Origin: Phoronis australis
Lineage: Eukaryota > Phoronida > Phoronidae
Reading direction: 5' to 3'
Length of the DNA stretch: 64,000 nt
Assembly: GCA_002633005.1 (NCBI GenBank)
Contig: NMRA01000082.1
Span: 650,759 to 714,758 of the forward strand
Part shown: positions 13,801-22,014 of the stretch, piece by piece
Numbering within the stretch: position 1 is the stretch's first letter
Layout of the letters: every line of letters starts with the position of its first letter
The notes under the pieces: model-generated
Databases searched by the model: none
What the model was told of the DNA's origin: nothing
The model's input: only the letters and a program-made list of their open reading frames with translations
Position numbers and translations under genes: made by a program

Positions 13801-16800
13801 TGCGCCTCGTGTAGCCTAACGGATTTTAGCCAAGTTCCAAAATATGATCGTTTCCACTAATTGGTATAATCACGAATGTGTGCATCCGACATCTGAATGG
13901 ATTCATTAAAACGATAGGACCGTACACGTCACGTTATTATGGAAGTCATCCTCCTGGGTTTTAGCAGACTACCAGTGGTCTTATCGACATAACTTCCGAT
14001 GACCGACAAGCACATATTGAAACGCTTTATGACAGCCAGTCAGTGAAAATCAGCAAATTTAGGTTTGAAGGTAAAGCCATTTAAGAAGCAGAATACCATG
14101 TCTGAGTACAAATATTAACCCCCTTTGAAAACGTGAAAACCCACCCAACGTGACTCGACAATTAGCGGCTAATAAAAACACCTTTACATGTATCTCCGAC
14201 AAAACCTTGGCAAAAACAAAAACACCAATTTAATGCGAACAATATTCGATTAGGATGCCCGATAATTCTAGCAATTTGTTTAGCAGAGTTCCGTCAAAGT
14301 ATTCATGGTTTATTCTGAAATTATTTCAGTGGTGTAACAACATAAGGACCGTAATCAGTGACAGTTTTAGGCAGAGGTGGCGTGCGTTATTTGCTCATAA
14401 CACGGTTGTTATTATAATGTCAAATAAAATGTATACTAATTAATAGACGACAGTCTTAGATGTTGCGCAGCGGTACATGAATCTTCGACCTGATGGCAAA
14501 TATTTAAACGTTTCAGCCACTGCCTGCCTCAGACCCAACAGGTTTGGAACAGCATGCACGAGGGCCTGCCACTGTCTGGACGACAAGCCTTGTCACCGCT
14601 TCACAGGCAAATGTAAAGCATGCAAGCCGAGATGGGAAGGTGACACGTGTTCCCATTGTAAGTAACACACGCTTACATGCATCTAGACAGACAAACCAAT
14701 CGGATGACGTAAGTCAAGTTTCCAATATGATAAATGCAGTTATGTCTACACAAGATTAATTTCCTTGAAGAACGAGACATATTGAGGTAAAAACCTAATA
14801 TGGACAAATGTGGCTTAACTCTGAACATCACGTCTCAGTTATGGCTGATAGGAATCACGTTAAACTTTCAGGTAGTACCATTCGCTGTTAGGGGTTGGCT
14901 TTCAAATGAAACGATCCATTATTGCTTGAGAGACTGTCAAACAAAGGCCATTTATGAAAAACAAATCAAAAGTTGCATAAAACAAAAAAGAAAAGACAAC
15001 TTAGTAAAATGTAACTATGTTTTAAGATTTTATATGTGGCATTTATATCAAAAAAACCGTTGATGTCGTCGTTCGAAGTTGAATATGCGAGTACCTTTTT
15101 TGCTATTTTGGACACAGGGAGATGGTGCACTAAACTACCTAGACGCTCTTAGCGATCCTGGAGGCGAAAAGGCGTGCTTGCAAGTCCCCCATTAAACTTC
15201 AGTGTTGGTCTGACATTGATCTTACCATGCTCTAGTAACCTTCTATATCAGAAGGTTACCTAGCTACTTATAATAACTAAATAAATTACGGCAATTAGTA
15301 AAGTTACCAATCCCGTCTTGTCTTGTCTCAGCTGAAAGCTAAGAAGACTCGCACAAAAAGAGGAAGCTGGTTTAAAGATCAAACTCATGTAGGCACTAGA
15401 GCAGTGAGGTCTCGTTAAGACAACGCAGTGTGTTAGAGGGTTTCCACTTCTTCCGAGTTGTCACTGCCCTCAAAATTAGTGTGCCCTTGTTCAACAACAC
15501 TCACGCTTGAGCTTCAGCATTCCCATTTGCTCAATAAGTACTTTTGCAATATGGCGTATGAAGCACTTATAAACATGGTCGTTTAGTAGATACCCACATC
15601 AGACATGTGAAGGACAGGAAAGCGTGTTGTATCTCCTTGCAGACGTGCCCTGTGACAAGCCAAACGTTTACGGAGAAGATTGCAAGTCGGAGTGTCAGTG
15701 CCTGACACCGGAATACTGTGACAGCTTCACCGGTAGTTGCAGAGGCATTTGTCCTGTGCGACGGAAAGGGGACACATGTGACATACGTAAGCTCTATCAA
15801 AAACGTTGTTTTTACACCTGCGTGATGTACCAAAAGTACATATAACTTGAAGCAGAAAGTGAATACATGTATGTAACTCAAAGGCTTCAAATAACATGAC
15901 ACCGTTTTTGACCAATATCCGTCAATCTCAACACTGCACAGACTCGTTGAAGTAAATGGCGTTCAGAAATGACATATACGCAAATGACCCTACTGAACAA
16001 ACTTAAAGTTTTCTTAATGAATAAATTCTGCTAAAATCCTGTGTTTTGTTGTTTTTGAACCAGAAGAGCCAGATGGCGGCCAAAGCACCTTAAAATAATC
16101 AAGCACAAAACAGCCATATTTGCGGGTTTTCATTCTTTGGCGGCGATTTCCTCCTTGACTGGGACAATACACGCATATCTACATTTATACAACATAAAAC
16201 ACCTAAAAATTTGTGGCGGCTAATTTACTAGAGTAAATTTCTCCGATTGGAAATTACACTTTCAAGTTGTTGTGCTTACACATTCAGCAACAGATTCCAT
16301 GTTTGGCTTCTACCATTCATTGTGTCTCACATGCATGAGTCCTAACTGCTCGTTGTAAAGAGATTACAAGAGTGGTTTACATCTGCAACATCGTTTTCGT
16401 TTCAGCCAGTGGCTGCCCGCTGCCAGGAACTTTCGGCGAGTTGTGTGAGAACAAATGTCACTGCAAGGAACCAACGTGCGACGATAAAACCGGAAGCTGT
16501 GAGGGTCACGGCGGCTGCGCAGAATATTTCTCGGGTGACAACTGCTCCATATGTACGTAAATGTTAGCGCATTTGACGGGATCTGTCCATAAGTCATGTA
16601 ATTCCAAGTTGTTACCATGGACGCGTGCCGGTGCTAGAACGTTGTGTTCACATTACACATCCAATCTAAAACCTGTAGCAACCCAGGTTAATGACATCGC
16701 TTCGGATAACTCACTACATCCGACCTACATGTAAAACTCCCAGAAAACACACAACACCCCCATGAGATTAAAAGCGCCTCGGAAAATTTACGCTGACCCA

Positions 16801-19628
16801 GAACCCGCGACACCTCAGAAAAACCACGACGTCCTCGACCAAAAAAGTTACAGCATATTGTAGATGTAGATGTGCTGTGAACCATCAATGAAATGCATGG
16901 TACGAAATACGACGCTGAGCCCCCAACGGAGCATTTGCCAGGCATCTATAGTAGGTGATTTGTCTGTGAACGAACGCGTAGAAAAATATTTAATGTGCTA
17001 TTATGGCGGATTTAAAATTATGGTAGTGAAGTTAGGGGTCTGGAAAAAATCACTCTAAGCATGTGCATGTTTGGAACCTGACTTTCTCCAAACTCTCATG
17101 TTCGACATCAGTTATAAAATTTGTCGTGGTTGCTAATCGGCCCTGAACAGTTAACACATTCTTGTGAGAGGATTGTCTTAGTATGACGTCATGACCAACC
17201 GTAGACCAATAGTGTTGAACTTCTGTTTGTTGCAGTTGCTCTACCTGACGCAGAACAAGGAATTCCAGGTAAGTTAAAGTTCTTTTATCATTAGTAAATG
17301 TAAAAGCAGGATGAGGGCGCAATAAAACTCATTTGTCCCCTTTGAAATAGGCTTTCAGTTCTCTTCTCTGGTGCCATGCTTTAGGAGTATCTCGATTTGG
17401 CTCCATAATTCTAGTCAATGTTTAAAAAGACACCAAACGTGGTTTGGCCTATTGAACGTTACTAAAAAAGAATTTCCCATCCAGCTCTCTGCAAAAAAGA
17501 TAACTATCTCTAACCCTCGACTACCTTCAAAAGTTTGAAGGAAAATTTGAACAATCTTTGCAAACTCTGCTAAACGGGCGAGCGTAAGGTACGCTTTCAT
17601 CGAATTACACGGTAACGGTGTGAAAATACCACCCGCCAAGGACCATAAGGTCCATTTTGTCAGATAGGGCTATATGTGTTTTAGGTGATTCCCGTTTTTA
17701 TCTTTAAAGATTGACAAAAATGATGCATTAGCAGGTGACGTGACTTGGTTGAAGTCCTCAAAATAGGGTACACTATCTTTTTAAAGGAAGTGTTTCATGC
17801 AACAAGAATTCTTTATAATCCTTTTGTTTCATTTCGTCTTTCATTGGCCAATTTGCTAGTGACATTTTCAACATTGTATGTCTTGTCAGTGTCCTGTAGG
17901 AGAATAAGAGTGCATTGGTAATAGCAACAAGGTGTATAATGCAAGTGTTTTGGTGCTGCCCAGTACGGAATCTGTTTGCAGTTTCAAGTCCACTAAGCAT
18001 CAGTTGAAGTCGTTTTCTCATAATACAGTATCTATTTCTTTAGTTTCAATCGTGTAACTACGCGGCCTCGCTACTTAAGGCGCAATCGGTTACGATACGG
18101 TGTTTTCTATTGCCTCAGTGTTTTAGCACCCTTACTGGTCAATTCCTACCTTTTACATATTTGTCAAGCAGACGACATCATTCGCGCACCGAGGGGGGCT
18201 CGGCCACGTACTCTACATTTGCCGAAGTGGGGAAAAAGGTTAGCCTCTAAGAAAAAAAAGTCCGAAAAATGTTGAAAACGATACGAAAATTCACTATAAA
18301 GGCAAGAACTACCAAATTCCGGAGAATACGCAATTTATAGCTCTGAACGTACCGCGTGAATCTTAGTAATCAGGTCCACATTCTTTGTCAAACATTCGAG
18401 CCCACAATTTTAGGCTGGGTGCGCGCATAAACATGTCTCGAGTTCGGCATTTGATGTCACATCGGACACGGTGTTTAGGTATTTCAGATTACCTTCTAAT
18501 GTAGCAGAGACCGACTTCCAATAGGAAACCGGGTTCAGTAAAGTGCTTTACAGTAAAATTCCGTGGACATGCATGGCACTTTACAACGTTTCCGACTGTA
18601 TGGCTACTGGACTATTTTAATAAAACAATCATTACCATTTTTGTAGGGCATAAAACAAAACCATTTTTGTTATTTCTTTTTTCAGTCTCACATCTGTTTT
18701 TGCTTTTTTAGGAACACTTCGTAATTAACTAATTATTGACGAGCTAAAACTGAGCGCAAATTTCAAAATATTCTATTTATGTCCATTTTGAAAGCAATCA
18801 TTGAGACGATTGATTACATAATTTCATGTAAACCAAACATAGACGTCATGTTGCTAAGTTAGTTAAGAAAATCAAGTAAAACTCATTAAGAGCCCAGTCA
18901 GAAAATTGTTTAGATACTCCTAAACGGGGCAAACTGTAAACTTCAATGGACTTTGAGAATGGTTGCATTCCTTGCATACTATTGTGGGCTCACTGTTTTC
19001 CTTTCGATTTTTCTCTACGGCAGCCTAATTGAAAGATTTGAGGTTCAGGAATGTCGGACGGCGATTACGTAAAATATATGGCTTCCGCTATTTTGTGTGT
19101 GTGCTTTTACCCGCAATAAGTGTATGCCGTTTGTCTTATTGTATGTTGTGAAACCAGTGAAAAAAGCAACTGTCTGAACATAACATGAAGATGGCAACCA
19201 GTATGACGGGTCTCACCAGCGATCCTACCGACGAAAACGATGAGCAAGTCCTTCTTGAATTTACATGAATTCACACTCTTTATCCTTCCTAATTCAATGT
19301 CACTTGCCTACTTGTAGCTCAAAATCCTAGTGCGCAGAAGCTAAAGGATGCGGAAACCGAGAGACGAGTAGTGTTTGCTGTTAGCGGTGTGTGCGCCCTC
19401 GTCTTCATTTGTTGCGTCGCTCTCGCCATTTTTATATACGTTGCAAAAACTCACAAGAATCAGTTTGGAGTGGACGATGTCGAACTGGATGAAGAAAATG
19501 AAGTGTTAAGCGGGGAAACCGACTCGCAGCTGGAGACGCCGTCACAAAGCAAGTCCGATTCCGAAGCTAATGCGCATGATGAAAACGAACACCCGGAGAC
19601 ACCATCGGGAAGTGATGACGAGATCTAA
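1703..19628 (+). CDS. Gene 1: SEA-like x3, EGF x34, single-pass membrane protein (15 exons, 5' partial)
   Basis: Joined exons: 1703-1855, 2034-2237, 3756-3902, 4678-4881, 6430-6576, 7021-7185, 7455-7553, 7701-7931, 8334-9587, 11749-13185, 14517-14657, 15643-15786, 16406-16552, 17236-17268 and 19318-19628. Every internal junction is phase 1, and the joined frame stays open for about 1604 codons to a TAA. Domain order is three two-exon beta-alpha-beta modules of SEA topology, 34 MEGF/Draper-type EGF repeats, a short linker, one transmembrane helix and an acidic tail of about 55 residues. No signal-peptide exon was found, so the 5' end probably lies before 1703 or outside the window. MEGF/Draper/SREC family members act in adhesion, scavenging or phagocytic recognition. 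This one lacks the NPXY and ITAM motifs of Draper/MEGF10, and its SEA-like N terminus is unusual. A role in surface recognition or adhesion is inference. The first exon and exact donors at 4881 and 7185 are the weakest points. Confidence 0.8.
2034..2237 (+). CDS. Gene 1 exon: SEA-like module 1, second half
   Basis: The acceptor is TTTGTAG and the donor GTGAGT; the exon is 204 nt, phase 1-1. Joined to the preceding exon it continues as a beta strand LSLVTFVLLKPT, a helix around KTSDALREWNSHVY and a final strand around IVKVVDDDGNVVCTIL. It ends in a Thr/Pro stretch (DPTTTTVPA) that may be an O-glycosylated linker. The intron lies at the beta2-beta3 turn, where true SEA domains self-cleave at a GSVVV-like motif. 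That motif is absent here. Confidence 0.72.
2238..3755 (+). other. Gene 1 intron; no other feature seen
   Basis: About 1.5 kb of AT-rich sequence between SEA-like modules 1 and 2. Short open frames occur (for example 2586-2847), but none has matching splice sites or domain similarity. Confidence 0.6.
3756..3902 (+). CDS. Gene 1 exon: SEA-like module 2, first half
   Basis: The acceptor is CGTGTAG and the donor GTATGC; the exon is 147 nt, phase 1-1. The product runs SKIKARFTLKCTISGTQ, a helix around LKGHVEDSLARVP and a strand around MENIEIVKKV. Its strand-Cys-helix-strand order aligns with the exons at 1703 and 6430. Alternative acceptors at 3764 and 3770 would give phase 0, so phase continuity decides this start. 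Confidence 0.72.
3903..4677 (+). other. Gene 1 intron; no other feature seen
   Basis: Intron inside SEA-like module 2. It contains a hydrophobic open frame from about 4367 (MLLLSILLFLISFI), which looks like a signal peptide but runs into intronic sequence and is not phase-compatible with either neighbour. Confidence 0.6.
4678..4881 (+). CDS. Gene 1 exon: SEA-like module 2, second half
   Basis: The acceptor is TTGGTACAG and the exon is phase 1-1. The product begins VHLIVVVILPPTASSTKKSS, then a helix around SEILKTLRCMLF, a strand around LKITNGDTEL and a Ser/Thr/Pro tail (DSTNPTLTVLPVGPDPT). LPPTASST matches LKPT and LRPPTATSS in modules 1 and 3. Two donors are possible: GTAGGT after 4877 breaks phase, while GTCAGT after 4881 keeps it and makes the exon 204 nt, the same length as its module 1 counterpart. 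Confidence 0.68.
4882..6429 (+). other. Gene 1 intron carrying a dispersed-repeat copy
   Basis: Intron between SEA-like modules 2 and 3. The stretch at about 5255-5505 is a minus-strand copy of a repeat also found at 18185-18445 and 61765-62010. Nothing else is recognised. Confidence 0.55.
5255..5505 (-). repeat. Dispersed repeat family A, copy 1
   Basis: Read on the minus strand, this contains the same landmarks as two plus-strand copies elsewhere: a purine-rich AAGTGGGCAAAAAGGT, then TCACATAGCTCT-like sequence, then a GGTCCACATTC block, then CATTCGAGCCC and TTTTAGGCTGGGTG. No coding capacity is shared. It is probably a non-autonomous transposon or a truncated retroelement. Confidence 0.65.
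6430..6576 (+). CDS. Gene 1 exon: SEA-like module 3, first half
   Basis: The acceptor is CCATTTCAG and the donor GTAAGA; the exon is 147 nt, phase 1-1, the same length as the module 2 counterpart. The product begins NDNKVTISIKCDTTTF, followed by a helix around EELAKNALLDVLQVEL and a strand around ITNLVMEQ, ending at RGD plus one base. Splicing to 7021 completes a Ser codon, giving RGDS. Confidence 0.75.
6577..7020 (+). other. Gene 1 intron; no other feature seen
   Basis: A 444-nt intron separating the halves of SEA-like module 3. It includes one GCCACCTAGTGGC word near 6740, which resembles short repeats in the first 550 bases of the window. Confidence 0.55.
7021..7185 (+). CDS. Gene 1 exon: SEA-like module 3, second half
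   Basis: The acceptor is TTTTACGACAG. The product begins SAVLEFTLRPPTATSSKPS, then a helix around LEALKWLETVVKEEAF and a strand around IIKNNGGKRMCIGKD. It aligns with 2034-2237 and 4678-4881 but lacks their long Thr/Pro tail and leads straight into EGF repeats. The donor is the least certain part: GTAGGC after 7185 is the candidate that keeps phase 1 before the in-frame stop. Confidence 0.65.
7455..7553 (+). CDS. Gene 1 exon: EGF repeat 1
   Basis: The acceptor is CATGTTCCAG and the donor GTAAGA; the exon is 99 nt, phase 1-1. The product TECPDGMYGLGCKNKCDCG begins the 8-Cys MEGF-type pattern (C-x6-G-x2-C-x3-C-x-C-x5-C-x5-C). It starts the run of 34 EGF repeats. The second half of this module comes from the next exon. 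Confidence 0.8.
7701..7931 (+). CDS. Gene 1 exon: EGF repeats 2-3
   Basis: The acceptor is TTCTTTTTTAAG and the donor GTGGGC; the exon is 231 nt, phase 1-1. The product has KCPDKTFGEKCKYRCEC and later CAGGRYGEDCATLCDC, so two EGF modules. They are separated by a non-standard Cys/Lys-rich insert (around LRCKSRCKETTEKSCKVT) longer than the usual spacer. Confidence 0.78.
7932..8333 (+). other. Gene 1 intron; no other feature seen
   Basis: About 400 nt of AT-rich sequence ending in TTTGTAG. No repeat or second gene was recognised. Confidence 0.55.
8334..9587 (+). CDS. Gene 1 giant exon: EGF repeats 4-16
   Basis: The acceptor is TCCGTTTGTAG and the donor AAAG|GTGAGA; the exon is 1254 nt, phase 1-1, open throughout. 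It encodes 13 EGF repeats of about 30-34 residues, e.g. CEKPKKYGVDCDLDCQC and CPVGWYGMDCSKQCFC. Most keep the C-x-C pair and the Trp/Tyr-Gly-x2-Cys turn. Repeat 9 of this exon (around CRNVSHCPPGDTYDVYTGRC, 9110-9170) lacks the first Cys of C-x-C and the next Cys, and carries an N-V-S glycosylation site. Reverse-strand open frames across this exon are shadows of the cysteine-rich code. Confidence 0.88.
9588..11748 (+). other. Gene 1 intron; no gene seen
   Basis: About 2.2 kb between the two giant EGF exons. An imperfect inverted repeat lies near 9731-9801 (TTGTCGTCTTGGCGGCAA against TTGCCGCCTTGTTGACAA). Otherwise it is ordinary AT-rich sequence. Confidence 0.5.
11749..13185 (+). CDS. Gene 1 giant exon: EGF repeats 17-31
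   Basis: The acceptor is ACATTTCAG and the donor GTAAGT; the exon is 1437 nt, phase 1-1, one open frame. It encodes 15 EGF repeats such as CDAGWFGFHCEKPCHC, CLPGRFGPRCETKCSC and CLIGWFGPRCGKRCHC. Repeat 1 (CDKKSNCQGNFNLLSGEC) and repeat 12 (CKNESNCSGPFDRITGKC) lack the same two cysteines as the variant in the previous giant exon. An N-E-S glycosylation site sits in repeat 12. Aromatic residues before the turn Gly (GWFG, GYYG, GRWG) are typical of MEGF/Draper ectodomains. Confidence 0.88.
13186..14516 (+). other. Gene 1 intron; no other feature seen
   Basis: About 1.3 kb of AT-rich sequence without recognisable repeat ends or domain-coding frames. Confidence 0.55.
14517..14657 (+). CDS. Gene 1 exon: EGF repeat 32
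   Basis: The acceptor is ACGTTTCAG and the donor GTAAGT; the exon is 141 nt, phase 1-1. It encodes one complete 8-Cys module, starting CLRPNRFGTACTRACHC and ending CKPRWEGDTC. Exon and module boundaries coincide, the one-module-per-exon layout missing from the two giant exons. Confidence 0.85.
14658..15642 (+). other. Gene 1 intron; no other feature seen
   Basis: About 1 kb. The open frame 14800-15063 is Lys-rich with no splice match and is treated as chance. Confidence 0.55.
15643..15786 (+). CDS. Gene 1 exon: EGF repeat 33
   Basis: The acceptor is TCTCCTTGCAG and the donor GTAAGC; the exon is 144 nt, phase 1-1. It encodes one 8-Cys module, CDKPNVYGEDCKSECQC to CPVRRKGDTC. Its GDTC end matches the preceding exon, so the two look like a recent exon duplication. 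Confidence 0.85.
15787..16405 (+). other. Gene 1 intron; no other feature seen
   Basis: About 620 nt between the exons for EGF repeats 33 and 34. Nothing recognised. Confidence 0.5.
16406..16552 (+). CDS. Gene 1 exon: EGF repeat 34
   Basis: The acceptor is TTCGTTTCAG and the donor GTACGT; the exon is 147 nt, phase 1-1. It encodes the last EGF module, CPLPGTFGELCENKCHC to CAEYFSGDNC. It closes the cysteine-rich ectodomain. Confidence 0.85.
16553..17235 (+). other. Gene 1 intron; no other feature seen
   Basis: About 680 nt before the 33-nt linker exon. Nothing recognised beyond the terminal TTGTTGCAG acceptor. Confidence 0.5.
17236..17268 (+). CDS. Gene 1 mini-exon: 11-residue linker
   Basis: The 33-nt segment lies between TTGTTGCAG and a consensus GTAAGT donor. 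It is phase 1-1 and encodes about ALPDAEQGIPG. It has no cysteine and sits between the last EGF and the membrane exon. Being a multiple of three with symmetric phase, it could be skipped without changing frame. Its small size makes this call less certain than the others. Confidence 0.6.
17269..19317 (+). other. Gene 1 last intron carrying dispersed repeat A
   Basis: About 2 kb. The stretch 18185-18445 is a copy of the repeat also at 5255-5505 and 61765-62010. No other gene-like signal. Confidence 0.55.
18185..18445 (+). repeat. Dispersed repeat family A, copy 2
   Basis: This shares the order of landmarks with the other two copies: a G-rich GAGGGGGGCTCGG start, GAAGTGGGGAAAAAGGT, ATAGCTCTGAAC, AGGTCCACATTCTTTG, ACATTCGAGCCC and TTTTAGGCTGGGTG. 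It has no coding frame. Confidence 0.65.
19318..19628 (+). CDS. Gene 1 last exon: transmembrane helix and acidic tail
   Basis: The acceptor is CTACTTGTAG, phase 1 in, and the frame ends with TAA at 19626-19628. A short juxtamembrane stretch (AQNPSAQKLKDAETERR) precedes a hydrophobic helix starting VVFAVSGVCALVFICCVALA, then the stop-transfer residues AKTHK. The cytoplasmic tail is about 55 residues and strongly acidic, with two related motifs, ETPSQSKSD and ETPSGSDDE, and many Ser-x-x-Asp/Glu sites that fit casein kinase 2. No kinase, NPXY, ITAM or SH3-binding motif is visible. It makes the protein type I membrane-bound. Confidence 0.85.
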
Positions 19629-20075
19629 AACGGAAAAGTCAATCACGCCTATTAACACCCGCCCTCCTTTAAAAGTGCATAATTACTGGAAAATTTGTTC
19701 CTAACGTCATGGTTATTCCGATCACTGTGCCATTTCAAGTTTTGGGCTGTTCGAATGAGGTGCACATTAAATCTATTTATTTATTTTTTATACATGTTTA
19801 TGTTTAATCTTGATTTCCTGATAGCTGTATGCTCCCTTTGCATATGCGGTATTTCAGCACCACGAATCTGGGAAGATTATTGATTTTATTTGGTGATCAA
19901 TAATATAATGATAGCTGGAGATGTGATTGAAAAGCGTAAGACTGGTAGTTTTCAAAAAATACATTTTTGAATTTCGTTTAATTTTCTTCGGTGTAATTGG
20001 TTTCGTGTTTTATTAGAATGGTGATTTAGAGATCAGTTTGTATCATTTGTAATAAAGCGTTTCCAGTCTTTTCCC
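19629..20075 (+). promoter_or_regulatory. Gene 1 probable 3' UTR with AU-rich element and polyA signal
   Basis: After the stop, TTATTTATT at 19777-19785 lies within an overlapping ATTTA run, the core of class II AU-rich elements. AATAAA at 20051-20056 is the first canonical polyadenylation signal. The cleavage site is inferred to lie shortly after it. Confidence 0.45.
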
Positions 20076-20336
20076 GGGCTACTCTGTATTATATTTGCTC
20101 CTCTGAGCACTGTGGACGATTTCTGACAGGCAAACGCACTATCCCGAACCACGTCAATCATTTTTGTGTTACAGCAGGTCAAATGTTCTGGAAAGAAATT
20201 TGTACTGCCTAGGGGAAGAATCCCACAGCCGAACACCTTAATAGCCGACTAAAATCTGACGGGTGTTCCCGTCTCTTTTGATGAACACTCGATCGGTTCA
20301 CTCTTAGGTGTAGCTATTTCATTTCGGCGTTTCCCA

Positions 20337-20374
20337 CTAGCTGCTACCCGTGCTCTCGCACGGGTAGCGGCTAG
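20337..20374. repeat. 17-bp stem hairpin
   Basis: CTAGCTGCTACCCGTGC and its reverse complement (one mismatch that would still pair as G-U in RNA) flank a TCTC loop. It lies just beyond the gene 1 3' end. It could be a MITE relic or an RNA hairpin. Confidence 0.6.
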
Positions 20375-20886
20375 TCCTATTTATTTTCGTTTAGTTAACC
20401 TGTTGCGTGCCAATGACATCTCTTGGTGGCAGCCATAAATGTGAGTCACACACTTCGAATTCCAATAATGATGATGATGTCTGTAGTTGCAAAAATCTCC
20501 ATTCCCAGGAAACTACAAACGAAAACCGCGTCAAACATTATTTCTGGGAGAGGGTAGAACTGGATTATACGAGTTCCCACTCACGAAAACTAGCATCCAA
20601 ACTCTAGTACCAGGATTTTCCAAACCAATACGTCTTATGTATTACACAGACACACCTAAGAGATGGATCTTGAAGACAAATGAGTTCCCAATACTATCTC
20701 TTGTTACCACAGATGGCTCTCACACAAAAGTAAAGCCCAAAAGAAATTAAATAAGACCATTTTTTAAGATAAAACCACTTTACTGTATAAGCAGTCAAAA
20801 GTGCAAGAAGTTAGCTTCAAAAGGCAATTCCCCATCTATTTTAGAATATTCCTGAACAATGCATGTGGCTGTCAGACTGCAGAGAC

Positions 20887-22006
20887 CACAGGCGCTTGGG
20901 TTTATCGCAAATGACTTCACTCAATAATATACATGTATATAAGAAAACATAAAGGTTGGACACTTAAACTTTGCCAAGCCGAGGCTCCCAACTTCAACCG
21001 TCCAAAATCCAAATAAAATCTGCGTGCACCTCCCTCAGTCTGGTGTTGCATAAACCTTCGAAGCCTTATCTTTCCGAGATCCCATTAACTGTCTTCGTGA
21101 GTGGTGAACTGGAGATAGAATTTCCAAAACAATCTCAAAACTCTGAATTCAAGGACCTGAAATAGTAACCATGGCGGATTTCAGTTGTGCTTCAACTTGT
21201 ACCCCTGTGGTAGGTGAAACTTCGAGTTTGAGCAAGCAACCTATATTTCAAATTCAATAATTCTAATCCAAAACTCAACTAATTGAGAATGTTAAAGTTA
21301 GTATTTTAATGATTATTTGTAACTTTTTTCCACTGACAGCTCATATTAGCCCTTAACTTAGAATTTTATTACATAAACTGGCGTATCTTGTTTCTCATCT
21401 TGCCATCACGAACTTTTTTGCTGAAGCACAACACACACTCGGCCAGGAAACGCAGTCCGTGCAAGTATTACAATGCCCTTGGCCGACGAGTTAACTCAAT
21501 GGTTTTGGCCAAAAGTAAAACCTTCATAAGAAATCACAGTACACAAAAAACTTCGCATATCAATACAGTATCAGGATAATTTATATTTGAAACAAATATG
21601 TGAGTAATTACATTTATTTGGCAATAAAGTGCTCTCTGCTTCTCATGATCAGTAGTCGATGGATTGACGGCGAAAGCCGCGCGAAATTAGACTTTCGGAT
21701 TTAGCTCGGGAGCGTCTGTCAAAACCCGGATGTGCGAAGACCGTCTGCCGTGACATCACGGAATTAGGTCCTTGAATTTGTGATTTTGGCATTCTTTTGG
21801 CATTTTTGTCACCAAATTACCACTTGAAGGCAATTTGAAGAGATCAAATGAAAGAAAGTATTCTAAGAGTTGTTTGATGCTAGTTTCGTGGAGTTCCATG
21901 CACATTTGAGTAGAAAATTCTGAGCAAACAGATTTCGAGTGTCCAACCTTTATGTTTTCTTATATATTATGAGTGACGTCATTTGCGATAAACCCAAGCG
22001 CCTGTG
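20887..22006. mobile_element. hAT-like non-autonomous DNA transposon with 8-bp TSD
   Basis: The element is bounded by CACAGGCGCTTGGG and CCCAAGCGCCTGTG. The terminal inverted repeats extend about 75-80 nt with one early substitution and a small indel near the TACATGTATA tract. Both sides carry the same 8-bp GCAGAGAC (20879-20886 and 22007-22014), a perfect target-site duplication. An 8-bp duplication is typical of hAT and P-type transposons. The 1.1-kb interior has only short open frames, so it must have been moved in trans. Confidence 0.85.
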
Positions 22007-22014
22007 GCAGAGAC

